Part shown: positions 46,601 through 58,219 of the stretch, one piece after another
How the letters are laid out: every line of letters starts with the position of its first letter
How positions within the stretch are numbered: the stretch's first letter is position 1
From: Myrica gale
Lineage: Eukaryota > Streptophyta > Magnoliopsida > Fagales > Myricaceae
Length of the DNA stretch: 64,000 nucleotides
NCBI GenBank assembly: GCA_963930655.1
Contig: OZ005600.1
Span: forward strand, 11,659,501 to 11,723,500
Reading direction: 5' to 3'
Translations under genes and position numbers: made by a program
Notes under the pieces: model-generated
What the model saw: the letters and a program-made list of their open reading frames with translations, nothing else
The model's database searches: none
Told to the model about the DNA's origin: nothing

Positions 46601-49339
46601 CTTTCACATTCTTTATCTGCAGTGGAACGATTTTCCCTAGGGGTGAGAAATCCAACAGCTTTTCTGGCAGGGGCCATGGTTAGTGATTACTATGAACTGC
46701 TGATTAGTAAATGTTGGCTTTTCTATCATGTACCGCTGTTTATATGTTCTTCTCTCACAGCCTTCTATTTGCCTTTTTGTCTGATCTCTGTGGCATGGTG
46801 GGCATGTTTTCATATGTTTATTGGGTTGTGCTTCTTGAAAGAATTGCTTGATGTTTGAGGAAATACTGACATATGAAGAGACTTCAATCCATTTTGCTTT
46901 ATATTACTTTCTTCACGTGTGATCTTGAGAAACTGCCTATGACTTCTTCTTTTTTTGATAAGTAAGAAGAATTTTATTTAAGGGAAAAGACCAGTAGTAC
47001 AAAGGTTGTACTAAAGTCACTCAAAGCATACAGATAAAGAAACTAAGGAAATCCACATAGTCCTCAAAACATCTCCCCAAAAGAGCATTAGCCCACAAAA
47101 AAAGAGAAAGAAGTCATAGGCAGGGGAAACTGCCTATGACTTCTTTCCAATAAGTTATTGGCTCTGGATAGGACTTTCTAATATGCACAATTGCAAGTTG
47201 AAACTAAGGAACAGAAGTTACACAAAGGGGACTATGAACAAGTTATCAATCATAGAAGGTAGTTTTCTAAGAGAAGAGAGCACTCAGGCCCAAAAAACAA
47301 AAGACGAAAGAAGAGTGGGTGGGGGCGAAAATAATTCCGGTTTCCTTCTGTGCTATCATTGGTATTGCAGGTGGGCAGCCATATGTTGCCTAGTGTGAAG
47401 AGATCAAATGTGTTGTCACTATTGAAGCTCTCAAAGGAGAGAGTTGGCGCTTGGGAGTGTAGCAATGGCATCTACACTTTAGGCTCTTTATGGCAACAAG
47501 AACTCAAAGCAAAATAACGTAGAAACTTAAAACACTGCTATGCGCAATGCAGTCCATTTACATGGTTCAGCCCTAGGCCTGTGTCAATGACAACGAGTTT
47601 AGACAGCACGAGTTTCGTTTTTTATATAAGATGAAGATAAAGATAGTTCCTCTCCAACTCCCTCTCTAGATCCCAATAAAAGCAGTAAGTACCTGTCTCT
47701 TTCAGAAACTGCATGTCTCCTATGTCAAAGATCATATGAGAAACAAAGTCCTACAAGATAACTGGAAACAAAGTGGTCGGTGAATGTGAATCAGGCCAGG
47801 TTTTCCCCAGTCATGAAAGATCTGCATTGTGCCCAGAATGCTTCATATCAGATCCACAATGAGTGGATCAGGAGACTTCCTTTTGAAGTTATATGCCTCC
47901 AAATCAAGGTCTTTTCTGATTTATAGGATGAAGTTTCAGACATTTTTTTCTGGTTGTTCTGTAATAACACATTAGCTAATTCAGCCAAAAAGAAACCAAC
48001 CTGCTCCCTTTTTTTTCTAGAAGTACCGTTTGTTTTTTTGACTTAATGTCTTGATCATCATACAGCTTTTACTTTTTTGTAAGGGATCTACTGGGGTCAA
48101 AACGTGAGTATAATCATTAATGTATCATTTAAGATGGGAACTTGGATGCTAGCAGTGAAACTTCTCTTTGGAGGATCAAGTGCTTCAAGCAACAACTTTT
48201 CAAGGATACTGCGATCGATGTAAGAATTTATTGGAAAAATAGAGGAGGAAACTTAAATAACCATGTGAGGAAGATAGTGTGGGAGAGGACAGATTTCCTG
48301 GAAAACATGTTGACAACCCTTAGCGAAAACAGCATCGGAAAAGATGTAGCTTTTGTTGAGAAGAAGGATATGAGATATGGAAAGATAATGATGGGACCAG
48401 TAATTGATTTGTTGATGACCGCAAGAAGTAAATTGTTTGATATGGTGTATCATTACTTTCAAGTCAGACCAAATTGTACTCAGATCTGGAAGCTACAGAG
48501 AAAATACGGGAGAAATATAAATACTTTTCACTTATTGAAAAGCAGAAAATTTTATTTCCAGCATGATTACATACTGTTCATCTCAACTATATTTGACAAT
48601 TTTGTTGTTTCTGATGCAATGAACATGCATCTTGAGTGAATATAATATGTATCTAAGTGAAAACTTCTATTATCGTCTTTGGAATGACATGCTTTTTCCT
48701 GAGTCCAGGGTATATCTCCAGAGTGCTTCTTTGCTGGAGTCTGTTGTGGTGGCTTGATCACTCTTCCACTACAGGTCAGTCTCCTTCTGTTGGAAAACTT
48801 CCTGCTTATGATGTACACGTGTGCATGGGTGTCTGTGTGAAAGCAAATGCTTCAATTCCTAAATAAAGATTTCTTTGCATGTATCAAGTTTCCGGCATTT
48901 TTCTTATGGAAGAAGACACCTCATATGCTGCTAGTTGCCATCATTTCCCCCATCCTCTGACACTTGCTGAAATGACTAAAAAAGCTTTTTGAGCTCTATA
49001 CGTTTGTCTAACCAGCTGGATGCATGTTTATTTTTAACCTTAGGAAATGATAACTCTAACTGTTAAAGCAGAACATATTTGAAAGAAGTTTAGTAAATAA
49101 TGCAGCTTCTCTTTCCTGTATGTGCTCAGTTAGGGATAGGATTTCTGTTGAGGGAGCGCCCAGTGGTTGCCCTCGCTACTGTTGCAACTGTGGTGGTAAG
49201 CAGATATATGTTTCATTGTAGCTCTCTTATAATACAAATATATCGAACTAACCAGTATATCATGCAGGGAATTTGGACTGTTTTCCCATATGCTGTGGCT
49301 GCTTCAACAGCATTATTCCTTTTCCTGCGACTCCGCTAA
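43667..49339 (+). CDS. Predicted plastid DedA/VTT-like membrane protein, 374 aa, 10 exons
   Basis: Coding exons 43667-43845, 44493-44834, 45284-45356, 45500-45612, 45840-45924, 46141-46213, 46623-46678, 48709-48774, 49130-49195 and 49268-49339 sum to 1125 bases in one frame with GT-AG ends. The first 60 residues are Ser/Arg-rich and poor in acids, like a chloroplast transit peptide. An acidic segment and about five hydrophobic segments follow (KIAIALGIAATATVISIG, WVYFWLLMAAGCGLFI, APYITSTVLWVYWGVCISDL, MGISPECFFAGVCCGGLITL, GIWTVFPYAVAASTALFLF). RFSLGVRNPTAFLAGAMGIS resembles the conserved RF-x2-G-x-R...AG block of DedA/SNARE-associated (VTT) proteins, related to lipid scrambling or transport. 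The family link is inference. The donor of exon 3 (TTTGG|GTCTG) is weak. A second start is possible at the Met three codons later. Intron 7 (2 kb) contains a LINE fragment and an unexplained frame. A polyadenylation signal lies at 49565-49570. Confidence 0.85.
46929..47145 (-). mobile_element. Truncated LINE 3' end with 20-bp target duplication
   Basis: The insert 46949-47125 (177 bp) lies between identical copies of gaaactgcctatgacttctt (46929-46948 and 47126-47145). On the minus strand it ends with TTACTTATCAAAAAAA, a LINE tail. At its other (5') end, 47107-47123 is an exact inverted copy of 17 bases of the target site (47130-47146), making a hairpin with a 6-base loop. It is located in intron 7 of the DedA-like gene. 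Confidence 0.85.
48142..48639 (+). other. Unexplained 165-codon frame in an intron
   Basis: An ATG-led frame (starting MDASSETSLWRIK) inside intron 7 of the DedA-like gene. It is Lys, Asn and Phe-rich with no domain I recognise. The minus strand has only short frames here. It may be a captured gene fragment, a spliced-in alternative exon or chance. Confidence 0.3.
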
Positions 49340-50947
49340 TCCTCATAGTCCTTAGAATTGGTGAAGAGTCAATTTTCCCTCATAGATAGAGAGTAGAAAC
49401 TATCATATTTGCGTACTGAGAAATGTCCTGTAATGATATTTCGTTGGCAATTGCAAGCATTCGGATTGCTTCTCTTTGTGGTTATTTGACAGAGAGAAAA
49501 TGGTCTAATGTTTGGGAGTCAAAATGGTGTACAGGCATGTAGCTAATTAGCATCGCCCATTTGCAATAAAAATTACGCATGTAATGTATTTTTTAATATT
49601 TGCTTTGATTTAAAGTGAGTTTATTGGATTTTTAGTCAAGCGATCTTTGAAGAGCAGTAGGGCCTCGCCATTTAGGCTCTCTGTGGCTACAGATATGATC
49701 AACTTACGACAATTGTCGTAGTTATCTGGAGTAGGTATTTTTGCTCTTGGGGGTACGTTGGAGTTGGTTTATTAGCTCTAACTTGAGCTCAGAGAACTAG
49801 TAAGGCCACTACATAACACACTATGGACAGCTAGCATACGAAGTGTTACCGGGCGACCTTATGGCCTCACCTGCCATTGGGAGGGCTTCCTTTTTTGAAG
49901 GAGACTGTGATAGCGACACCAATGCCATACGCTTATAGTATGCTTCATAAATCTCATTTCCCTCTTTCGTCAATTAGTAGTTATTGATGTTACGAAAATA
50001 ATAGATTAGAGACTATTTGGCATGTATTCTGGGCACATATTATTCAGCTAATCAGCTTGTGGGAGTTGGTGGGGAAGAGTGGTGTGTGTGTGTGTGTGTT
50101 TCCTCTTTTGTGTAAGGTATATTAAGTCATGGTCAGGTGCTCAAATAGAGATGTTTGCTGATATATTCATCTGCTGTTGCTCTCTCAAGGTTTCTTTTCT
50201 TTTTTCTTTTGGTTTTTGATTCGTGTAAAGGAAAGTGTCTATGATGCCCGTCTAATAGCAGCCGATATATTTGACCCATATAACATCGGATTTTTAGTTT
50301 GCCGATAGGCTCTTGTCTGGGTTGCTGACGATTATTAGTTCCGATATTAGCAGTTATTTTGTGTCGGTAGTTGCTGTCTACCATATCCTGCCATTCGCTC
50401 TTTCTTTCTGGCATAGATCATTTGTGGTATCTTGACCCATTTAGGTCCCACTAGTCTTATTTAACAGTCTAATTTGCTTGGATCAATAATTGATCTTGAT
50501 CTTAATTGTATATCTTGTACTGTAGATTTCAAATGCAATGAAAGCCCATCTGCAAAAAATTATTCTTGTGGATGCAATCATTACCACTCTGATCTCACCG
50601 AAACTAGCAAGTTAAGACTCAAAGTGGTAAAAGATGGGGCGCAGGCAAAATAGAGGAGAGGAATTTCACATCCACCTTCTAGTTTGCGCATATCTTAAGG
50701 GTCCACATCTAGCCATTGTTGCTAGAAAAAAAATTATGAGAAGATTTTTTCTTTGCTGCAATATCGAAACAGAGAGATTTCTTTATCAGTAATGGCGAAA
50801 ATATAACTTTTTGCTATCAAAACTTGCAACACATCCCTGTCTTGACCTATAGCGCTTAAATATTTTTACATGCTCCAGCTAAAAAGAAATAGAGAAAATA
50901 AGAAGAAAAAAAAATAAAAACATATAAATATCTTAAATACCTAGAAA
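49340..50947. other. Intergenic between convergent genes
   Basis: Contains the 3' UTR of the DedA-like gene up to about 49600, a (GT)9 microsatellite at 50082-50099, and the 3' UTR of the receptor kinase just below 50948. No gene recognised. Confidence 0.5.
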
Positions 50948-53900
50948 TCAGTTGACATATCCACGAGATGCCAGATAAGAGAGCTGAATACTATAGGCTT
51001 CTTTCAGCTCTGCCAATACCTCAGCAATTGTTGGTCTCTGTGACGCGTCTCTCTCTACTGACCTCACAGCAATTAAGGCAGCCTTTCTCATGCTCTCCAC
51101 GTCGAAAGTTCCCATCAATCTATCATCAACAATCTCAAATGCCCCTGCCTGTAAGTAGGGCTTGGCCTGCATTGGGCAACCAAAAACAACACGATGCAAT
51201 CGTCAATATTATCAGCTCCATATACACGACATATAGACCCTCTGAATTGCACAGGCAGTAAATTACAAAAGAGCTAATCCTTATCAGTGTAGAGAAAACA
51301 AGAATGTTTTTACATCAACACTTGTGCAACGCCTAGATAGGATTTAGCAGAAGTTGCTTCCATTTCTTAATATGTCATTAGGAATCACATGTTCAAGCAA
51401 AATCTTACTTATCGAGCGATCACAGGAAAAAGAAAAAACTTGCTTATCAAGCATGAGTTTTCCTATGCTTTTTAGTCTATGATTCCAAGAAGAAGAAGAA
51501 TAGCTAAAAGCCTAAAACCACTACTGGACAAGAATAATTGTGGGACAGTAGCCGCTTGTTCTTGCAAGCATTCTTGCTTACATAGTGATGCTGAATAAGA
51601 AGATGATGGCTCGCATAAAAACTATTAAGCAATATTTTGATTTTCTGTTGAATAAGAGTACTGGCAACTGTTACCAGCAGAGACAATAACGTTCATTTCA
51701 GCTTACCCACAACACCAAATTGAATGAGTCTGGAGTTCCTGAGTGACTCAATGGTTCTCTCCCACATATGAGCTCCAAAAGAACAACTCCAAAGCTGTAA
51801 ACATCACTTTTCTCGGTCAGCTGTTGGGTGGAATAATATCTGCACACAACATCAACCGCCGTGAGTATGATCAGTATCATAATCACCAAGAAGCAATAAG
51901 AATCTTTTTCTTTTCTAGTTTTTCCTGGTTGTTTTGCTTTTTTGTTTCGCTTTTGTTTTGTGTATGTTTGTGTTTTCTCCCATTAGGGAAAACTTACTCA
52001 GGATCTAGATAGCCAGCAGTGCCCTTGACAACAGTTGTCACATGAGTTGCATCTGCCTGAATTATTTGTTTAGAGAGTCCGAAGTCACAGACCTTGCCAT
52101 TCATTTCCACGTCCAAAAGGATATTACTGCACTTCACATCACGGTGTATGATTCGTGGTTCATTGCCGTTGTGTAAATAGTCCAATCCTTTACAAGAATC
52201 GAGACTAAGAAAATTAGTATCATCTCTCTCTTAGACAGAAAATGGAAGCATTTTTGCAGTGCGTTTTTCCATTTCTCTGTCAGTACATTCAAGAGTCTCC
52301 ATGTTCGTGATAAACCATGTTATGTAGAACAGTGACGCAGGTAAGCAACTTTGATTTACTGTATCACTATCAAAACTGAGACTTCCATGTTTTTTTTCAA
52401 ACGAAATGATGATTGATTGCCTATGGAGCCACGGACGTTGATTATAGGAAAGAAACATACCTTTTGCAGCATCAACAGCTATTTTCAGTCTGCGGACCCA
52501 ACTTAATAAAGCTTTTTTACTGTTTGGACCTGGAAGCAATTTCAAGCATATAAACAAGGGATCTCAAGTAGGAATAGTTCCCAAATATGTACAATCGATA
52601 ATATACCATAAAGGTGATCAGCCAATGATCCTCCTGGTAGATACTCGTAAACCAGTATCTGTTGCTTTGATTCATGACAGAATCCCTCCAAACATACAAG
52701 ATTTTGATGGCGAATTCGTGACAACAGATAGACCTAAAAACAATCAGCAATATAGCAAAAGAGTTGGGCAACATTACGTTAGTCTACTTTTCTCCTGACT
52801 TCATGTTACGGAAAAATACACAAGCACTATTCAGATTGTGAACCTCATTGATAAAAGAATCAGCTCCAAGTTGGCTTTTATCAAACCGCACTTTGACAGC
52901 TACTAATTTTCCATCTGGAAGCTTTCCAAGATAAACGGATCCAAAACTACCACGGCCTATAACCTCTTTAAAGTTGTTTGTGGCTGCTTTGATCTCTTTG
53001 TAGGAAAATGCTTTTGCTGCATTCCAGTTTCGGATCTCTGTTGCTGCCCCTAAAAAATAATGCTGCTATAAGAATCAAGTAAAGAACTTCAATGTGCCAC
53101 AACAATGCAGACTTTCACATACTTGATGTATATGTGACTGCAGTTGTCTTTTTCTTTATGCAGAAGAATACTGTCAGAGAAACAAAGAGAAGAGCAAGTA
53201 TGGCTCCTCCAGCTGCACCAGCTATAATGGCTACATGATCATGTCCAGCTTGCTTCTTTTTGGGGAATATAGTGACTTGCGGTGTCTCAATTGACGGGTT
53301 GGATGACACATCATTGCATGTCATTGTGGAGAATGACAGGCACAAATTCCCTGATGTTCTGCACCAAATGGATGCATCAGAATGATAAAAATATAAGCAT
53401 AGATTACAACAATAATCATCCCGTACCTAATTTCCAGAGTTTCTCTGTTCAAAGATTCTGGGAGGGTACCCTGTAGTTTGTTGTTTACCAGATTCCTGTA
53501 GAATGCAGAATAGGATGCCTTATCCAGAGTTTCTCTGTTCAAAGATTCTGGGAGGGTACCCTAATGTTATGTAAATCACTTGTTGAAGCGGATTGATTTT
53601 AATGCTCACTCACAATAAGTGAAGGTCCACTAACTCTCCCAAGCTGTCAGGAACCATTCCTTGTAAACTATTATTTTGCAAGTCCCTATAGGAATAGAAG
53701 AACAACATAAGTAGAAGATGAGAGAGGGCCGCATCAGATATCAACTTTTTTGGTCCACATATGTTGGTCCAGAAACAGGATGCAACTTACAGAATTTGAA
53801 GGCTAACCAAGTTCTCCAACTCAGAACCAAAGGAGGTTAGCTCATTGAAACTCAGGTTCCTGAAAGTTCCAATAAGTGTCAATGGTTGTTTTGCTTAGGA

Positions 53901-56112
53901 AAGAGGGAAAATTTTGGGTGATGAATACTTGAAATAGGTATTACAATTTCTCAAGTTGTTGCAAGCTACCCAGGTTCTGTATCTCACCAGTGAGGGATGT
54001 GTTATGCAAATCCCTGCAGCATAACAAACAGATATATCATAAGGAACTGTTTGTGTGTCAATGAGACGTTGTTATTAAGGCAGTTCTTGGAGCCTAAAAG
54101 AATTTACAGTGTTTTAAGATCCAACAAGTCACCAAATGTTGGACTAATTGACCTCAGATTGATGTCTGAAAGTTCCCTGAAAGGAAAAGCCAATATCATG
54201 AGATCACTAGAGGAGAAATAGACTCAAGATCTAAAACAATTGTCAGTGCATACAATGATGTAACAATGCTTCCTTCACAACCAATATGATCCCATGGTGA
54301 AGGGGAGCATGGATCATCTTGCCACCCAAGATCTAAGCCAGTGGACTGCTGAATAACCTGAAGTGCTGAAACTGCAACAATGTTTAACGAACACAATTAA
54401 GATGTAAACAATCTTATCATGTGGAATGACTTCATCCAGTATGCACAACAAAAGCGTCAATGGCACCTGTGGTTGAGGAAGTTTCCAGTGGGATATCAAC
54501 TATCTCATACACCTCAATTGCATTGACTTGAGGATAGTAAAGGATACTCTTTAGTGTGATGTTCAAGCTCCTGATATCCTTCTGCATAAAGTATAGGGCA
54601 CTGGCATCTGATGCTTTTATAGTATAGTTTGATTGCGAAACTTCTCCGTTAATCAATACATCAAATGTAGGGGACACAGGAACAATCCCAGCAAAATATA
54701 GGACAATATAGTAGTCCCCAAGGGTGTCAAGGGGAAGGTTATATGTCAACACATTCCTTCGTGCCAAAATACGTGCTGTTTGCAGAACAGAAGCAGGGGG
54801 ATCCTCCCTAAGACTAGACAGATTGAACCTTCCTTGAAGCTTAATCCCCCCGGACAGGTGAGAGGGCGTAAAGTTTTTGTCAGCATCCCATATACGATCA
54901 TATGAATCTAAAGGATACCTGCAGTTAATAAAAATTCAGAACCAATGACTGAAAATTTCACAAGTCATCCATGCTGTAAATGTCGGCAGGAGGGTACAAG
55001 GTTTATACCGCATTGAGCCATTGGCATAACCACAATTGATTCGGTAACTCTTCCTAAGTGACTTATTGGGGAAATCTCCCATGCCACTTGCATAAGCTCC
55101 TTGAGGAAGTGGCCGCACTTCAAGTGAAGAAATGACAGGAGATCCACCATCGGGCAAAGCAAGCAAACAGAAGGAGAGTATGTCCTTAGTAACTGGCCAT
55201 ACAAACTCTTCTGTCCATGGATCATTAGTAGTGAGGTTTATGGTGCTAGTAATTGCTGTCCCAAGAGAAACAGAGAATGTAGGGGGTTTCCCATGTCCAT
55301 CATAATTGTCGTACAGAAATTTTGCTCTTACAAGCAGCAACGATGAAGCATTAGTTACCGGCAGTTGGTAACACTTGCGACCTTGAGTATCGGGGAAAAA
55401 CCTAATTGGGACACGAGATGAGGACCTGGTGATATTGCCTGTGTTCACATATCCACCATCCGGGACCCATGGTATGTTCGATGAATCGGTATAACTAGTA
55501 GTTCCACCACAAGATATACTTAAGAAACCTGTCCCAAGAATTCTAATAAGCAACCTTTGTGCACAAAACAAGATTAGCTTATGTAACTATGGATATGCTT
55601 AATTCCTTTTTGATTTACAGCTAGTTAAACAGTAATCACAATGAGCATAAAACATTAGTTACATAATCCCTACCTTAGCAGTCGAGTTTTGGCATATTAA
55701 CGCAAACAATGTATTCCGAAGGTAATTTCAGCTAGTTGCTTAAAGATTTTGAAGACAAGGAACGAAAAGAAATTTCTGTTTTTTCACTCTGCTTTGCATA
55801 AAGAATCCATCCCAATGTATGCATCACATTGTAATATGAACTCTAAGACAAATAAAATCTAGCTAAAGACAAGACCCTTGCGAAAACCACTAGTGATCTC
55901 CAGAAATAGTGGAATATTAGTTCGAGACATGAAGTTTCAGTTAAATCGCGTAAGTCCATCAGCAAAACCTCCGGAGTTGCTGAACGGTATAAACGTAAGG
56001 AACAAAACGTACCATCCTGATCACAGAAACCACCAACCCAAAGGCCAGAGAGCAGAAAGAAGCCGACCCAAAAACACCGCGTGTCCATGTAATCGAAGTA
56101 CCTCCCCTCCAC
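50948..56112 (-). CDS. Malectin-like LRR receptor kinase (At5g48740-like), 905 aa, 16 exons
   Basis: Coding exons: 56112-56013, 55528-55009, 54918-54467, 54371-54254, 54176-54108, 54013-53945, 53859-53791, 53685-53614, 53495-53427, 53358-53123, 53049-52844, 52733-52607, 52529-52461, 52187-51998, 51839-51707, 51166-50948; total 2718 bases in frame. A signal peptide is followed by a malectin-like ectodomain ([30 protein letters not shown]), the linker [16 protein letters not shown] and five LRRs, each encoded by one 69- or 72-base exon. Residues 555-580 are the transmembrane helix. The kinase has the Gly loop [11 protein letters not shown], Lys644, HRDVK (Asp742) and DFG (760-762), so it is a complete RD kinase. 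It is expected at the plasma membrane as a cell-surface receptor; the ligand is unknown. Translation could also start at the Met at 56088. Exon 9 is partly duplicated in the neighbouring intron. Confidence 0.93.
53433..53562. repeat. Partial exon duplication, two identical 40-bp copies
   Basis: tccagagtttctctgttcaa and the following 20 bases (53433-53472, inside exon 9 of the receptor kinase) recur without change at 53523-53562 in the adjacent intron, offset by 90 bases. The intronic copy lacks a usable acceptor. Confidence 0.9.
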
Positions 56113-56877
56113 AAAGTTTCAAGTACTACGGATATCACTCAGAACAGACGAGAATTCCAAGAAATACACCCCACAAGAGCCTTGTCTCATACTTCTTTCT
56201 CCATCATCAACTCCAGCAGCTGAAAACTAAGAAAAATAAAATATGAGGTGGCGGTAAATGATTATTTCTCTGGTGGGGTGGTGCCGATTTGATGAAAGGC
56301 CAGGCATCGAGTAAAAGTTGCTTCGTTCTTTCTTGAGTTTGAAACTGCAAAAGAAAAAGAGAGGCTCTAATGGATGATGGTACGGAAGAGGTGTGATTAT
56401 TAAGCGTGCTAATAGTGGATTAATTAATAATGTTTATGGTTTTCGGTTAGTGATGAAAATATATCTACGTCGCAACCAAAGGAGAACCTAAAACCAAGAA
56501 CAAAACAAAAAAAGAACCGGCATTGTTACTGTTGTGGCTGCTGGCGCCTGCTGCAGTAGCTGTCGTAGTAGTTGAAGAAGAGAAAAGATGGTGAAGTGGA
56601 AGAGAAAAAAATGGTGAAATAGTATGAACATAAACATAAACACGTTATTATTCTCTAGTGGGCAGTGGACTCGGTCCTCCATAAGTGTAAATACAGTTTT
56701 GGTCCAAAAAATGATGTGATTCTCAAAAAAGAAAATTAGTTAGGATAAATTTTTTTCTACAGATATTCCGGCTAAAACCTGTTATGTTGTTCGTACAATT
56801 CTTTCAACGATTAGCTGTGATATTTTCTAGCCTTTTTTCAGAGGAAACAGTACGTATATCGTACATACTTGACAACA

Positions 56878-57056
56878 CCTCCTCCTTAATTTTTTTTTTT
56901 GGGGGCAAATACAGAACCATATTACTAAACAAACTAAGGTTCACAAAAACAAAAATACCAGAAAACAGAGACAAAAGTCGGGGGGTCAAATCCCTCGTAA
57001 ACCCAGGGATAGTAACCATGCGCTCGGTGAAGGGGATGTCTCCCTCCTCCTTAATT
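56878..57056 (-). mobile_element. Small retroposon with 14-bp target duplication
   Basis: The insert 56892-57042 lies between two copies of cctcctccttaatt (56878-56891 and 57043-57056). On the minus strand it ends in a poly-A run (plus-strand poly-T 56891-56900). The 151-bp body has a 71-codon minus-strand frame of no recognised family. It is most likely a 5'-truncated LINE. Confidence 0.75.
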
Positions 57057-57850
57057 ACTTTGTCCTAAACTTCCTTTCAATACGACACACTTCTATTACC
57101 AAAGGCTTCGAATAAATCTCTCTTTTTCTGTGTTGTTTTTTTTTCGATGAGATATATTATATATGACCCGGCAAGTCTACTGGAGTAAAACCAACTTGGT
57201 AAATTTTGGAGCCACACAAGTCAGGTAAGTCCGACTTTATTGTGAAAGTGACTCGAAGAAATTATTTAATTTGGATAATTTAGACTTAAGATCTCAGAAG
57301 AGCACACCCTTAAGCCCAATTTGAGACCTCACCAATTGTTTAATAAATCCTTTTCCGATGCATCTTAATTTGCTCTTCTTCCTTATGTATATTTATGGCG
57401 TGATTGCGACTCTATATACCTAGAAACCTCGAAACAAAAAAATCAACCTGAAGAAAAAGGAAGCAGCCCTTTTGTAAAGTTGAAAAGAAACTGAACAAAC
57501 TGCTTCTTTTATCAATGCTTAAAACAAAAGTCAGAAAAACCTTCGGTTACTTTTTTTTTTCCCTCCCTTTTACTTCTTTGCAGAAAATTCAATAGCTTCT
57601 TCGGACCTGGCCCGCCTGCCATATAGAGTGGCCCGGTAATTGGCTTAAATTGGTGGAAGATGCATAGGATGCTTAGTTGACCCGCACCAAATCAACGATT
57701 TTTCTTAGTGCTCCTTTTAGCTTTGCTTCCAATTTCATCCTCCAGATCAATAATTAGGCAACCCAGATGCACACAGAGATAAGCCACTTGTCTTTGCATG
57801 TCTACTTAACTATACATTCAAAGAGTTTATTAATAGAGTAATTTAAGTTT

Positions 57851-58219
57851 GGGATAAATATACTTTTTACCTTTGAACTTTAGAAGGGCTGATAACTTGA
57901 TACATCGCACCTCAAACTTAGAATTCTGAAACATTTCATCCTTAAACTTTAAAATTTTTGACATATTTCACCATGCAAATAAGTTTTTGACGTTCAATTT
58001 TACATTTATATCTTCAAATCGTTATCTTACTAATTTGATCCCTGTTATAAGTATAAATGTATAATTACAGGCTAAAAATTGAGTTGAAGGAAAATTTGAG
58101 GCAAAATGCATAGTGCTAGAATTTTCAAAATTTAAGGGTCAAATGTCTCAAAATTTAAAATTTGGGGTGCAATGTATTATACCCTCCAAAGTTCACTGAG
58201 TGAAAAAAGTATATATCCC
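57851..58219. mobile_element. MITE-like fold-back element, about 370 bp
   Basis: The left end gggataaatatactttttac and the inverted right end gggatatatacttttttcac match closely. Diverged complementarity (tttgaacttt, tcgcacctcaaa, ttaaacttt) continues for over 100 bases. AT-rich and non-coding; no clear target duplication. Confidence 0.6.

Noticed and set aside
50082..50099. (GT)9 tract as a regulatory site
   Set aside because: An ordinary microsatellite; nothing in the sequence shows a regulatory function.
53614..53685. Possible frameshift in an LRR exon of the receptor kinase
   Set aside because: On recounting the bases the exon is 72 long and in frame; the gene model sums to 2718 bases without a break.
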